From NCBI GenBank assembly GCA_024710445.1, contig JANJUT010000117.1, positions 1 to 8,242 on the forward strand: a stretch of 8,242 bases of DNA, given 5' to 3'. This document shows positions 5,978 to 8,242 of the stretch, in pieces (the first letter of the stretch is position 1; each line of letters begins with the position of its first letter). Position numbers and translations under genes: made by a program. The notes under the pieces are model-generated. The model saw only the letters and a program-made list of their open reading frames with translations. It did not search any database and had not been told where the DNA came from. The stretch is from Thiobacillus sp. Its GTDB lineage: Bacteria > Pseudomonadota > Gammaproteobacteria > Burkholderiales > Thiobacillaceae.

Positions 5978-6044
5978 GCACTCGGCCTTGCAACGGTTCT
6001 CGCCTGCCTGTCGCTCCCGCTGCGCGGGCCCCTCGCCGGGTGGC

Positions 6045-6048
<4 letters not shown>
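5974..6048 (-). repeat. Tandem repeat unit 1 with a 24-codon mini-ORF
   Basis: This 71-bp unit lies directly before the intact DUF2069 gene. Its right part (6001-6049) matches 6111-6159 at 45 of 49 positions, and its left part (5981-6000) matches 6052-6071 at 17 of 20. It contains the perfect hairpin cccgctgcgcggg (6016-6028; 5-bp stem, 3-nt loop). On the minus strand it encodes a short frame from ATG at 6048 to TGA at 5974-5976, beginning MSHPARGPRSG. That frame overlaps the DUF2069 ATG by ATGA. It looks like a REP-like intergenic element; a translated peptide is possible but poorly supported. Confidence 0.7.

Positions 6049-8242
<2,194 letters not shown>

Overview
The window is high-GC proteobacterial DNA. 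The gene set (wrbA next to a DUF2069 gene, an SHP/DHC cytochrome cluster, a PhoQ/QseC-type two-component pair) and the style of the proteins suggest a betaproteobacterium, perhaps Rhodocyclales-like. This is an inference from gene content, not from a marker gene. All coding sequence is compactly packed, and I see no rRNA, tRNA, CRISPR array or transposase.

Layout. Positions 1-217 (minus strand) hold a shortened second copy of a DUF2069 membrane-protein gene that runs off the left edge. Next comes a redox module on the minus strand, read from right to left: an SHP-type monoheme cytochrome c (DUF1924, 2668-3084), a diheme cytochrome c (DHC, 2140-2631), a small exported PepSY protein (1593-2018) and a ferric-reductase-like flavocytochrome b (252-1574). 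Divergent from it on the plus strand is a regulatory operon: an exported PepSY protein (3224-3586), an OmpR-family response regulator (3586-4248) and a PhoQ-like sensor kinase (4245-5615), joined by 1-nt and 4-nt overlaps. The rest is a minus-strand operon: a large partial gene of uncertain function (6741 to the right edge), wrbA (6155-6748), a short repeat region (about 5975-6159) and the intact DUF2069 gene (5630-5977).

How the genes may work together. SHP and DHC are known redox partners. The flavocytochrome would bring electrons from cytoplasmic NAD(P)H across the membrane through FAD and two b hemes, and DHC and SHP would be periplasmic acceptors. The PepSY proteins and the sensor kinase would let the cell adjust this chain to a periplasmic signal. 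Two 39-bp arrays of the same design lie at 2082-2120 and 3135-3173. Each has four hexamers exactly 11 bp apart, the first two reading TGAA and the last two TTCA. They sit upstream of both minus-strand transcription units and of the regulator operon, so they are the best candidates for the response regulator's operators.

The redox-plus-regulator module is bracketed by direct copies of the DUF2069 gene. The two copies share 128 identical bases at the left edge of the window, and the left copy has a 102-bp in-frame deletion between 7-bp repeats. This suggests that the module was inserted beside, or duplicated with, part of the wrbA-DUF2069 locus. Individual families are recognisable. The less expected parts are the paired operator arrays, the duplicated flank and a tandem repeat that encodes ATGA-coupled mini-ORFs between wrbA and DUF2069.
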